Of a stretch of 64,000 nt of DNA, positions 39,811-50,750 are shown one piece after another. Both the position numbers and the translations under genes were made by a program. Source of the DNA: Smittia aterrima (taxonomy: Eukaryota > Arthropoda > Insecta > Diptera > Chironomidae). The DNA is taken from NCBI GenBank assembly GCA_033063855.1, contig CP093831.1:248001-312000 (forward strand), read 5' to 3'. Every line of letters starts with the position of its first letter. Within the stretch, counting starts at the first letter, position 1. Below the pieces are notes generated by a model. The model had not been told where the DNA came from and searched no databases. It saw nothing but the letters and a program-made list of their open reading frames with translations.

Positions 39811-42800
39811 ATGTTCGGAAATAATGTTTTTGATAAGTCTAAGGTTGATTTGGAGTTTGCAGAGAAGCTAAGAAAGGAGAGCCCAACTCAATTTACTACA
39901 CTAATTAGAATGCGTAATTAGAATATAATTTTCAAATAAAATAGAAATAACAAAATTTATTTTCATAGATTTATCTTTCTTGCTGGATTTGAATGAGTAA
40001 GTAGTTTTACTTTCAAAACAATTGCAACGCGAATTGATGATTTTATTCTAGAAATGAGCCTGATCAAGTGGAAAAGACCAAATGTAAGAAAAACTGGCTG
40101 TTTGCGAAAAAGAAAACAACTTCAATTTGCACAGCAAACAGTGTTAAAAGTCCTGAAGCCCCGTTATTGACGGAAGAAATTATTGAGCAACTTAAAGTCC
40201 TTATGAGATTTCTTGAACAAGACGAAAGTAAGCTAAAATCAATTATTAAATTAAATAGATTTTAAATTTAAATTTATTTTCATCCAATAGATTTATGTCA
40301 AGAAGGAATATTTCGTAAAACTGGAAGTGTATCGCGACAACAAGAGCTAAAGTTTCTCGTAAATCAGTTGAAGCCTTTAAACCTTACAGAATTTACAAGC
40401 CATGATGTAGCTTCAGTATTAAAATCTATTTTGGCTGATCTCCCTGAACCGCTGTTAACTGAGGTATGAAGCAATTTATTTTGGGCGTCACCGACACAGA
40501 AAGTTGCTCAACGTTTTCATTCAATTAACTTAATCACACTTTCTCTTTTCAGACGTATTTTCCAGCTTATAATCAAGTAGCTGACATTTGCAACTCAAAA
40601 GAAAATAATGAAAAGGCGAGGATCAAAAATTCGCTGCAACTTCTATGTCTGCTACTGCCAACCGAGAACCGCATCGTTCTTGAGAACCTCATCTTATTGC
40701 TACATAAAGCATCTCAGAAAGAATCATATAACAAAATGACTGCTGACACGCTCGCTACACTTTTCACACCTCATCTAATTTGCCCACGAAAACTGCAGCC
40801 AGAAGATCTGCATCAAACTGCTGCTACCATGACGAGAATGATCAGTTTCATGATTAGTTGTGGTTCGACAATTTTTCTTGTGCCTGAGAAGCTCAGCATA
40901 GATGTTAGAGCATATTTCGTCGAACAAAAGCGGCGAAGAGAAACGCCGGAGAAAATTCTTGATGACTCGATCTCCGATTCTGTCGCTAACACAGTTTACA
41001 CATTCGTCGATCGAGAAAAAACTGCCGAAGCTCACATGTCGAACACAACAGATACAGGTTTGAAAAATTATTTTGCATAAGTTCAACATATTTCTAAACT
41101 TTATTAAATAGCTCTAGCACAGCTGTATGCTCACATCCAATCGCTTCCTGAATCATCAAAGAAAAAGAAGCTCATAAAGCAATTTAACAAACAAAATGGA
41201 CAAGGTAGAACATTTTTAATTTTGACTATTTTGATGAATATCTTGAACAATAATTTTTTAGTAGTTAAATATTATTTGAAAAGCCTCGAGACAATTAATG
41301 AAAAGATCTAAGGTTTTTATAAGTCCACAAAATTTTTATCTATTACTTTTGGAATGGCTTTTTCTTTACTTCTATTCTGTTCACTTCCATTATCCAAGCA
41401 CAAATTTCTATCCACAGGAACTCCATTACAATTTATCAGCCGCGACAGACCCTCATCTGCATGTCGTTCTATCGGCAGCTCCATTAAAAAACACATATTT
41501 CATAAAACTCCAAAACGTGACATCAATTCGCCTTCGATAAAAGTGCCACTCACTCCATTGGCAGCTCAAGTAAGTTTCCATCAACGCAATAAAAAAAATC
41601 TAAAATTTCATATTTCAAGTCTAATGGCATGTCTTGTTACTAACAATTAAAATCTATCAACTAACCGCAACTACATTTTCAGACTCACTTAAACAAACGA
41701 ATACTGTTCCAAACCCCTCCCAAATCAATGATTTCCTCGCCTGCAACTGAACTTAAGCCACCACAACCACTGGAAGTATCTTCATTGTCGTTGTCAAACT
41801 CATCTGCGTTAGCAAGTATTAATGAAGAGACTGCAAGTACATCGAGCAAAGCGATTGAAAGTGAAGATGAAGTAGAAACTGATGACGTTCCAACGCGACC
41901 AAACATTCTAAACAATCATGCTGAAATTTCAAACGACGAGATGATTGATGACGAAGACTTTTGTTCTTCAGATGAAGAAGAAATTGATTGTGAAACAGCA
42001 TCAGCTCCATCAGTTTACCAAAACACAACGCCTCCAAAGAAATCTTCAATCTTTAATCTTCAGTTAATGAGAGGCGTAAGTTTGGGAAACCTCAAATTCC
42101 CCTTCCACTCATCAACGGCTTCGCCCTCCTCTCCAAAACTGAAAAAATCAAAGTCTTCCAGCATTCTCATTGACATTGAGAAAGACGATGAGAAGCGTAA
42201 GCATGAAGAATCTGATATGTTCTATTCAATGTGCGATGCGACTAAAGACAATTGGCATGTCGATATTTCAAATATTAATTACTTCTTGAATCAAACGGAA
42301 ATGCAAGAACACCCGGCAGTTAGAAACTCTATGTCGCCAATAACAAAGTCGACACAACAAATGCCTAAATCAATGCAGGTAGGAAGGATATCTAACAACT
42401 AGCTTTACTGATATTTGTGTAGTCTTCAAAAATTGATTTGAAAAGATGATTCCTTATTGATGATTACTTACCTTATTTTAAATCCCACAGGAAAGTATAA
42501 TGACTCCTCGATCACGAAAACCTGTTATGTTGGCAATTTTTGGGAACGATCAAAAATATCAGAGCAATATTTCAGAATTGCTCGAGGAGCCAGAAGACAT
42601 GCAAACTGAGAGTGATTCTAATGATGCTACTCCACAAACCTCAGTCGAAAATCCACTGCTAAACAGTAAACAGAATTTACTCTCCAAAAGCGAGACTGAC
42701 ATGTCCTCCGCAAACGATAATGGACTCCCCGTAGTGGAAACAATTGTTACGAACGGTTCAAGTTCGTCATCTACATCAGAATCGTTATCAAGTGCTTTTC

Positions 42801-43204
42801 GGTGAGATTTTTAAAGTTTAAGTAGAAATATTAATATAACGACTTTTCATATTTTTAGGGAATATTTTTACTCTCGAGGAAACTTGGTTTGTGAAGCTGC
42901 ACAAGAAGACGACGACGATTCTTTTTCAAGTCAACCTGAAGATGACTTTGAGTCGTCGAGCGAATATCAAAAGCTCATAACTTCAAATTCTGCTTCTTCT
43001 TCTTCTCACGAAGAGATTGAAAAAATTATAAATCAAGATTCAATGAGTGACAGCTTGCTTTACTGCTTGGACGGAAACAAAGTAGCTACAAAGTCACCTA
43101 TCAAAAGCCGGAAAAGACAGTTAGAGGAATCATTGGATGGTGAATCTTCTACAGAATCTTCAAAACGACCATTATTAGTCGATGATGAAGTGACAGATGT
43201 TTAA
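39811..43204 (+). CDS. RhoGAP54D: Rho GTPase-activating protein, ARHGAP19 / RhoGAP54D type
   Basis: Stimulates GTP hydrolysis by Rho-family GTPases; ARHGAP19 acts on RhoA. Exons: 39811-39913, 39969-39996, 40052-40227, 40291-40463, 40553-41057, 41112-41204, 41418-41569, 41683-42378, 42491-42801, 42859-43204; 860 aa, frame closed throughout. The RhoGAP domain covers about residues 75-280. The arginine finger is Arg111 in the GIFRKTGS motif. Other core motifs include LKSILADLPEPLLTE, MTADTLATLFTPHLI and the closing MISFMISCG. Downstream are a short KKKKLIKQF basic segment and a HIFHKTPKRDINSP stretch that resembles the ARHGAP19 linker. The long Ser/Glu-rich, apparently disordered tail contains an REYFYSRG motif encoded across the last junction. 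The symbol rests on domain order and recalled similarity, not on an alignment. Confidence 0.88.
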
Positions 43205-43381
43205 GAATATAATAATCGACTGGAACGTAATTACTGTAAACTTTTTTATTTTGCGGAAAAAATTAAATTGTCGTTGAAACGAATCAAACTAAACTTCAAA
43301 AGCGCCTTAAATCATTTTTATCCGATTTGACACAACTGAAAATAAATCTTAATTTTAACCATTCTTCTTCGTGTGAACACT

Positions 43382-43980
43382 TCATTCATTATCTTCAAGC
43401 AGAGGATTGTTGTTGTAGACACCTCGCTGCTTTAATCGTGAACGCAATAGAGCGCTCTTTTCCTGTCTTGCTTCGATTTCACGTCGTTGAGCATCAAGAA
43501 TTTCCTCCACGGAGATCTGAGTGAGTTTGCTGTTCAGTTGTTCTTCTTTATCGCTATCCTAGAATTTAGATGATTTAGCTCATGAAGTTTGTTATGCATT
43601 ATATTTACAATTTCTCCAAGCAGCACAACATTTTCTCCTCTTATTATGAAAATTCCACGTTCTATGTCTCCATACTTATCACTTACATGAATTCTTTCTA
43701 AAAATCCATTTTATACTCATCAATGAGAAGTAGTCTTAGTTTTGATTAGAAAATATAAACTTACCAATCGCCTTGTGTAGGACGAGATTAGCAAACTGAT
43801 CAACTGATCTTAGATATCCTATGAGAGTTCGTCCATCCCTTAGAAGAATCATTAATTTCCCTTCAAAATAAAATTGTTAGATTGGTTTATGCAAAACTTT
43901 ATTATCCTCTACTTACTGTCGATGAGATCTAGAAGATGAGCAGTGCCTTCGAGAAGAAATGAACTATTTGAGTTACTCAT
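43382..43980 (-). CDS. LSm1: LSm1, U6 snRNA-associated Sm-like protein (mRNA decay)
   Basis: Subunit of the cytoplasmic LSm1-7 ring that binds 3' oligoadenylated mRNA and promotes decapping. Exons: 43980-43917, 43860-43765, 43697-43609, 43558-43382; 141 aa, close to the 133 aa of human LSm1. The Sm1 motif is KLMILLRDGRTLIGYL, followed by DQFANLVLHKAIERIH. The Sm2 motif is RGIFIIRGENVVLLGEI. The YGDIERG segment between them is typical of LSm1. The C-terminal extension (VEEILDAQRREIEARQ) is the LSm1-specific helix. It is convergent with the RhoGAP gene: 177 bases separate the two stop codons, so their 3' UTRs may overlap. Confidence 0.96.
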
Positions 43981-45083
43981 TTTTCTGTTGTTTCCGATTC
44001 TAATTCAATTGTTTTGTTTTCAGCTTTTAGACGTTGTTGCAATCCCTTTTCAGCGTTGATCTGCAGTTGCGAACCCTTGTCAGCGTTTATCTTGTTACAA
44101 AACTTACGAATCAGTCTAAAAATAACAAGAGCAGAATTAAAGAAATTTCACAAATCCTTTCGACAACCATTTGAAATCTTGAAATCTAAAAGTGATTTTA
44201 AAGAAAAAATTATTGCTAATTGCACCGTGAAACTCTATCGATCACTTCGAGTATTGTCTATACTGAATTAGTGAATGAAAAATTTCGAAAAAATCGTGAA
44301 ACTATGAATGCATTTATAAATCAACAGAAGACAATCTTAAGATTGCGCAACAACCGTCGTTTGATAAACTGTAAGTGCAAGATTCTAAAATCAATTCGAA
44401 ACAATGAAAGAAACTTGTTCTTTTTCGAGTGGAAAAATTGCTTACACATCTGTGATGATGACGAGAAGTGTGTTCGCGATTGTGAAAATGTTAGTTTGCC
44501 GTGAGCCGGAAAATCGTAAAACAAAGAACTGCGTCTTACGCGTCATTGTAATATTTTTGATAAGCTGATGTTTCATCATCATCGAGGATTAAGATTGTTA
44601 CATAAGCTTTACATGAAAATTAATGTCAAGCGGAACTATGCTAAGAACGTGTCAAACATATGATTTCAAGTTCGCGAGAGAGCTGAAGAGAAGAGAATAT
44701 AAAATAAAACGGATCACCGTGTTATTTTTAAAGTAAAGTGTGAACTGGCACGTTTCCTTCAATCTATTTCTTACTATTCATTCGTCATGAAATTTAGTTT
44801 TGCCAAAATACATTATTCATAAGAATCTATAAACCGGTGTTGCATCATTTCGATCGTCCGGCTGCTTATCAAATACAACTATACTTTGCCTCCGTAAGCT
44901 TACTGGCATTTCGCTTCAGACTCGAAGGCGTCATATTTACTAAGAAAACTCTCTCAGGTTGAAGAAAGAAATTATCTCTGCTGCTCTCCCGCAATCTAAG
45001 TTTTTTGCAAGCTACTTTATTGCCAACTTTTCTGGCAGCTGATCAAACATTTTCTTGAAGTTCTGTTCCAATTCGAATGTGCA
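43981..45083. other. Divergent intergenic region LSm1 / LETM1
   Basis: About 1.1 kb lies between the LSm1 ATG (minus) and the putative LETM1 first exon (plus), so both promoters should be here. A 66-codon ATG frame at 44304-44504 encodes a peptide with several cysteines, but it shows no signal peptide and no splice support. I treat it as chance. No RNA gene recognised. Confidence 0.45.
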
Positions 45084-47878
45084 ATGTCGAGGTCAGTAGG
45101 TTTTTCACACATTCTCTTGATCGACAAAAAATTGTCGCCAATGATAACGATTTTGGGTCCAAAGTTCCTTGAATTAAAATTAGAAGACAAAAAACGTTTG
45201 ATATAAATCTGAACAATAACTTAAATATTTATTCTTCTTTATTTTAGTGAATGGTTCATCGATCAGAAACAACAAGTATTACACAGGATCGTCGTTCCAA
45301 ACTATTCCCAATGCTCAACTCATTGGCAAAGCAAATATTGCAAGGCTGTTGAAACCACAAAATATTTATGATTTTGCCATAAGCCGGAACATTTGTACAA
45401 GTCTTCATCTTCTGGAGAAATCTTCATCCAAAGTAGAAGATGTCGTCAAGAACCTAAAGGAAGCAGAGAAAGATAAGAGTGATCAGAAAGCAGCGGCAGA
45501 GGCCTTAACGACCTCTTCAACAACTCAAACAGCACCTGATAAAACAATTAATGCAAATCCAGAGCAATTGGTGACCGTTACTGCAGTTCCACCAGTTGTT
45601 GTCAAAAAAACAATCGGACAACGAATTTGGGCAGAACTCGTTCACTACTATCATGGTTTCCGGCTCTTGTTCATTGATATAAATATTTGCCGAAAATATT
45701 TATGGAAAATTCTCAATGGCGAAACACTTTCACGTCGAGAAAATCGACTAATGATCAGAACAACATCGGATCTTTTTCGACTCTTGCCATTTTCAGTCTT
45801 CATCATCGTCCCTTTCATGGAGTTGCTCTTACCACTAGCAATAAAGTTTTTCCCGGGAATGTTGCCCTCGACCTTTCAAAGCGCAAGTGATCAAGACAAT
45901 AAAATCAAGCAGAATTTGAAAGTCAAGATTGAGATGGCAAAGTTTCTGCAAAAGACCCTTGATGATATGACTGTTCAGCACAAAGATCACCGATCAGAAG
46001 CAGCAAAAGAGTTCAGCGAATTCTTCCAAAGATTACGAACTGAAGGGAATTTAGCGTCAAACGAAGAAATCATAAAGTTTTCTAAACTTTTCGAGGATGA
46101 GATTACATTGGATTCATTGAACCGTCCTCAGTTGCTTGCTTTATGCAGAGTGCTAGAAGCAAATACCATTGGAACCTCAACCCTTTTGCGTTTCCAACTT
46201 AGAATGAAACTCAGAAGTCTCGCAGCTGATGATCGAATGATACAAAAAGAAGGAATCGATTCTCTGAATCTCTCAGAACTTCAAAGTGCCTGCCGTGCTC
46301 GTGGAATGCGCGCATATGGTATTAGCGAGGAGCGACTTAAAATTCAACTTCAGGAGTGGATAAATCTTAGCTTAAATGAAAAGGTGCCTCCTTCGCTTCT
46401 TCTGCTTTCACGAGCTCTTATGCTACCTGAAAATGTTGAAGTTAGCGAGAAATTGAAGGCAACGCTTGCATCACTTCCAGACACTGTCGCAACTCAAGCT
46501 AAAGCTGCAATCGGTGAAAGAGAAGGAAAGGTCGATAACAAAACCAAGATCGAAATTATCAAAGAAGAGCAACGTAAGATTCAAGAAGAGCTCGATGAAG
46601 AAAAAGAAGCATTACTTGAAACTATTGCCAAAAACACGCAGAAAACTCGAGAACAGGTTGATCAAATTATTGATCCTGCCCCAATCATCACATCTGATGG
46701 AATTGTAAACCCTTCAAGTGAACAAATCAGTCAAATGTTCATGGAACAAAAAATTTTACAACATGAAGAGGAGAAGCTTTTGGCTGAGAAGGTCCTAGCA
46801 GAGAAAGAATTATCGTCGGACGACCTGAAGGTACTTGGTGATGCTTTAGGTTCAATTGGAAAGGAGAAGAAGAATCTGATTGTTGAAAAAGAAGAACTCA
46901 AGGAAATTAAGGAAGAGATTGCCGAATACCAAGAAGACGTCCAAGAACTTGAACAGATGGTCGGATCACAAAAAGATGACAAGGGTCAATTAAAAGAATC
47001 CAGAGCAGCCAAGTTATTGTATAAGAAGGTGAACTCGATGATCAGTAATCTCGACAAGGTTCTAGATGATTTGGAAAAGAAGGAAAAGGAAATTAAGGTT
47101 TTAATAGAGGATCCCGCTGTCATTACTGAAGCTGAAGACGCAGCATTGGCCGAGGAAGCAAAACGCAAAGATGAGCTCGTAAGAATCGACGAGATGATGG
47201 GAGCCATTAGAAAGGTAACTTCGGAAAACTTTATCATTTAATTATAAAATTTATAATCCTCATAAAAATATTTTTTCAGCTCCAAAAAGTGTCAGATGAA
47301 TCAGTTTTAGAAAAAATTGAAAAGATTTTGGGCCGTATGGATGACGATCGTGATGGATCATTGAAAGTTGAAGATGTGTTAAAGGTAAGCTAGCATTTCA
47401 AACGTCAGAAACAAACGTAGTTACTTTATTTATAACAGGTTATCGAGACTATCGGAACAGAGAATGTCCAACTAAGTCAGAAGCAATTGCATGAGATCCT
47501 CGACTTGATGGACAAGGAAGAAATTATTGAAACAGAAGAGAAAATTGAGAAAGCTCTCAAGAAGGAGCAGGAACAAAGAATTATTGAGAAGCAGAAGGGC
47601 GAAGACTTTGATGAATCTGAATCAAAAATCCTGCTTTCAGACAAGGCTGAGGAGCTAAAAGATGAGATCATCAATAAAAAAGTAAGCTGTTTTGCCGTCA
47701 CATAATGAACTTTTCATCAAATGTTTAATTTCCTCAGTTTGAAGGTACTGCCTCTGTCGATTCGAAAATAAAGAAGGTTGTAGAAAACCAGAACGAGAAA
47801 ATCGTCGCACAAACATCGACGACTCCATCGACTCCAAATTCAGGTGGATCATCAAAACCTAAAGATAAAGTGATTTGA
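45084..47878 (+). CDS. Letm1: LETM1, mitochondrial inner-membrane cation/proton exchanger
   Basis: Inner-membrane protein needed for mitochondrial K+/H+ or Ca2+/H+ exchange and cristae shape. Main exon 45248-47214, then 47280-47384, 47439-47681, 47738-47878. The main exon holds a probable targeting N-terminus, an IGQRIWAELVHYYHGFRLLFIDI segment in two adjoining parts around 45615-45685, the single transmembrane helix (LLPFSVFIIVPFMELLLPL), the LETM/ribosome-binding domain (FLQKTLDDM, LNLSELQSACRARGMRAYG) and long acidic coiled coils. The second exon encodes an EF-hand (DDDRDGSLKVEDVL). The 5' end is uncertain: the acceptor at 45247 needs a phase-1 upstream exon. ATG at 45084 spliced at 45099 gives an in-frame start (MSRSV) but uses a poor donor. 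The strong donor at 45092 gives no in-frame ATG. AATAAA is at 47913. About 790 residues. Confidence 0.92.
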
Positions 47879-48235
47879 CGTGGACCCGCCAATGTTGAAG
47901 ACGATAAAAGTAAATAAAATGATTTTGTCACAGTTTTCAATACAAATTAGAAGTGAAGTCTTCATGGCGACTTACATTTGGTGATTTTGTTGTCTTGGTA
48001 TATAACTTCTCTCTTGTTTTCCACATTTCCATATTATTTCCTGAAACACTTTATTAATGCTTGTAATATTAGACAATAATTTAATATGCTTGAAGCAACC
48101 GAAATTCACCTGTTTCCCAAATGATGATTGTAAATGCAAATAAAATGAAGAAAATAAATCAAAAAATTCATCAAAGTCAAGGAAATTAATTACAAAACAA
48201 GCTTGTTTATTATCAGTCGAACTAAAACATATTTT
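47879..48235. other. LETM1 3' UTR and lectin 3' flank
   Basis: A short convergent spacer between the LETM1 stop (plus) and the stop of the left lectin copy (minus). It contains AATAAA at 47913-47918. From about 48013 rightwards it is part of the block that is duplicated beside the right lectin copy at 55502, so the duplication breakpoint lies here, just beyond the LETM1 3' UTR. Confidence 0.6.
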
Positions 48236-50095
48236 TTACTCTAAAGATTCACACATGAAGCGTGAACTCCCACTATCACAGTTAATTGCCTTGAACTCGT
48301 TATTAACAAGTTGAAGGCAATTGGCATTGGATTGAGTTGGTTCGGCATTAAAATCAACCTCTTTTCCAGTTTTTGTGGAAAACCAGAAGACTTCAGTTCC
48401 TATTCTTGATCCCCCGACTGCAACCGTTGAATTTACTCCAAATTTACTGAGGAATTTGAAAATCTGATCGTTCACTTTGTTGTTTCCGGGAGAATATAAA
48501 TCCATTCCGATTGCTTTGCAGTATGAGAATGCCTCAAACCAAGTCGCAGCCACAATTGAATCGCTGATGTAATAACTCATTTTGCATTGAGTTGCCTTAT
48601 CGCCTATAAAAAGTATTTGATAATATTTAATAAACAATTATTATTATTTGATATTGACTTACATATTTTCAAATCTCCAATGATTTTCATGCCGGAGGTC
48701 CTTTTAATCATCGGTTGATCACCCTCGTTCATCTTTGAGTACAAATTTTCCTCTTTTGGCCTTTTCTCGATCCTTTCACAAACAAAGTTCATCCTTTCAT
48801 TGCAATCGACGTAAAAAATTCTCCGTTTCTCGCTTGTCTGGTCGGCAATGATCGAGAGACAGTTCTTATGAACAGCATTATCTTCCGAGCGCATAAAACT
48901 AACCCAAGACTGCGAATCCATGAAACTTTGTCGTGTTCCGGCGATTAAAAATTTTTCGTTAACTTTTCCTTCGTTTTTCACAATCAATCTAATCAGTGAG
49001 TCGAATTTGTTTTTATCATTTAAATTCACGAGGTCCATTCCAAAGCTTTTGCAAAAATTTAATGCTTTTGTCATGCTTAGTTTCGTTGAAACTGAATCTC
49101 TGTTGATGAAATAAGTGCTCCGTCTGAAGAATTTAGACTCGTACACTTCAGAACTTCTTATATCAAAAAGGATTCTTGATGTCACGTCTACTTTCAATGG
49201 GCCGTGATCATTTTCAACGCTACGAGCGTACTGCTGGGTAATTTTTTGACAGACGAATTTTTTCACATCCCCAAAATAACAATCAGACGTCACAAATTCG
49301 GGAACTATGTCGTTTTTATAGATCGACATACACTTTTCCGATTTATCTTGAGTTTTGAGGATTGTCGTTAAATTGTAAACCTCAGGATCCAAAGTTTTTT
49401 CATTTGAAAGATATTTCCAGGCATCCTTCTTAGTCTTAATGCCATCGACATGAACTTTGTCGTCAAATTTGAGCCAATTTAGTTTCAGAGCGCTTGATAT
49501 TGTCAAAAGTTCATCTGCCGTGTCAATTCTTAGCATTTCCATTCCGCTATTTAAGCAGATCATGTAGGAATTCATCCATGTTTCTTCCAAATCTTTGGAC
49601 AGAAGTATCTCCTTTACTACTTACTGTAACTGGCAATCTTCAGGAACAAATCATTTTTTTGAACGGATTTTACACTTGCTAGAAAGCAAAACAATAAAAT
49701 GGGAATAAACTTCATGATTTATTTGAGCAACACACAAATTAAAACTGAACGGAGGCTGCAACATTCCTTTTCCTTTTGTACAGAATCTAAGGCTGATAAT
49801 AGTCCGGAATTATCCTACATTCAGCGGTTTTCTCTTCTTCGTCGCATACGCTCACATCATCAGACAGTGTAATCAATATTTTGAAAAAAAAAATATATAT
49901 TTGCAAAGTCCCCGCGTGGTTGATCATTCAACGTAGAAAAAAACATTTTTGTTTTTAAACCAGTCTCAACTGATTGCGTTCAATGTGGAGCACATGAAAA
50001 ACCTTATTTAATAAAATAAAACTTTTTAAAGAAAAATTAGTTCTTTTATTGTACGATACAAATACTTCGATACCAATAAACCTGGAAAATTATTG
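48013..50095. repeat. Left copy of the lectin-gene segmental duplication
   Basis: This about 2.08 kb block matches 55502-57652 in the same orientation with few differences. It covers the whole lectin gene, its 5' flank and, at its right end, a stretch that in the right copy leads directly into the 3' flank of the fatty acyl-CoA reductase. Homology ends at ttattgaga, 50095 here versus 57652 there. The main length difference is a 58-base deletion in this copy around 49612. The edges were found by eye. Confidence 0.85.
48236..49715 (-). pseudogene. Triple C-type lectin-domain secreted protein, left copy, splice-defective
   Basis: Near-identical to the intact gene at 55727-57270. The signal-peptide exon (49715-49625, starting MKFIPILLFCFL) and its donor (gtaagt at 49624) are kept. 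The 3' part of the first intron, with the acceptor, is missing: the sequence jumps between two GTAAAG hexamers, leaving only a few bases after the donor. Read through, the frame meets TAG four residues after the exon. The nearest AG would make an intron of about 13 bases, too short to splice. The remaining exons, 49612-48663 and 48603-48236, are open and encode three lectin-like domains. An internal ATG could still give a protein without a signal peptide. It is best called a probable pseudogene or a copy with an altered start; transcript data would settle it. Confidence 0.75.
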
Positions 50096-50750
50096 AGATG
50101 CACACTCGTTGCTCGTTTCACGAAAAAAACCGCGCTTCAATTTTGTGAATTTATTAAAAAATAATGAAGTAATTAAATGAAATTGCAATGAAGCAAAAAG
50201 CTGCTCCGTCTTATCAGCTTTTCAATGATATCCAATCAGTCCACGGGAAAGACTCGAAAATTAAGATCCCGTAAACCATGTCATAAACTGTGCAAAGTAA
50301 GTTGGGTGCATCCGTAAGCAGCTCACTGTAAATATTTTTGGCATGAAGCTTCAAGCGTATAAAGTGTTTAAGATAAAATTTAATTAACACTTTCAAAACT
50401 GCCCAAATTAAAATATTAAATTCAGTGAAAACCATTTTGTGATTGTGTCATATCCGTGACTAAAAGTGTTTTTAATATTTCTTTCATGTTTTGATTTAAT
50501 TCATCAATCAACTTCAACGACCAATCATCATAAATTCTTCAATTAGATCCAGTTATTTTAAAACCTTAGGTGAGTGCTTAGTGTTCTATCTTTAAATATT
50601 TTATTTCGATGCTCGATTGTAAACAAAATAAATTACCATTCATTTATCAATGGAAACACAGAGGAGAGAAAAAAGCTCGAAATGAAAAGATTATCTTTGC
50701 TCATGTTGAAGCTTTACTCATTTTTATGCTGTTTCATGTTGAGAGAGGAG
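50096..50750. other. Unique segment between lectin copy and palindromic array
   Basis: This 655-base stretch has no second copy in the window. A 73-codon ATG frame on the minus strand (50435-50214; starts MVFTEFNILIWAVL, hydrophobic first third) is open but unrecognised. On the plus strand a good donor (CCTTAG|gtgagt at 50570) and a plausible acceptor (cacag ending 50661) could form the 5' end of a transcript entering the first array unit. Behind that acceptor, ATG at 50682 opens a frame resembling a signal peptide (MKRLSLLMLKLYSFLCCF), but it stops at 50783. Confidence 0.4.

Noticed and set aside
41298..41650. Two open frames of 80-98 codons around 41.3-41.65 kb
   Set aside because: They span introns of the RhoGAP gene; only 41418-41569 is coding, as shown by splice sites and frame continuity.
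44304..44504. Cysteine-containing 66-residue peptide between LSm1 and LETM1
   Set aside because: No signal peptide, no homologous pattern, Cys spacing unremarkable; likely chance in promoter DNA.
46731..47237. Serine-rich minus-strand frames opposite LETM1
   Set aside because: Mirror images of Glu/Lys-rich coiled-coil codons; typical shadows of the real plus-strand gene.
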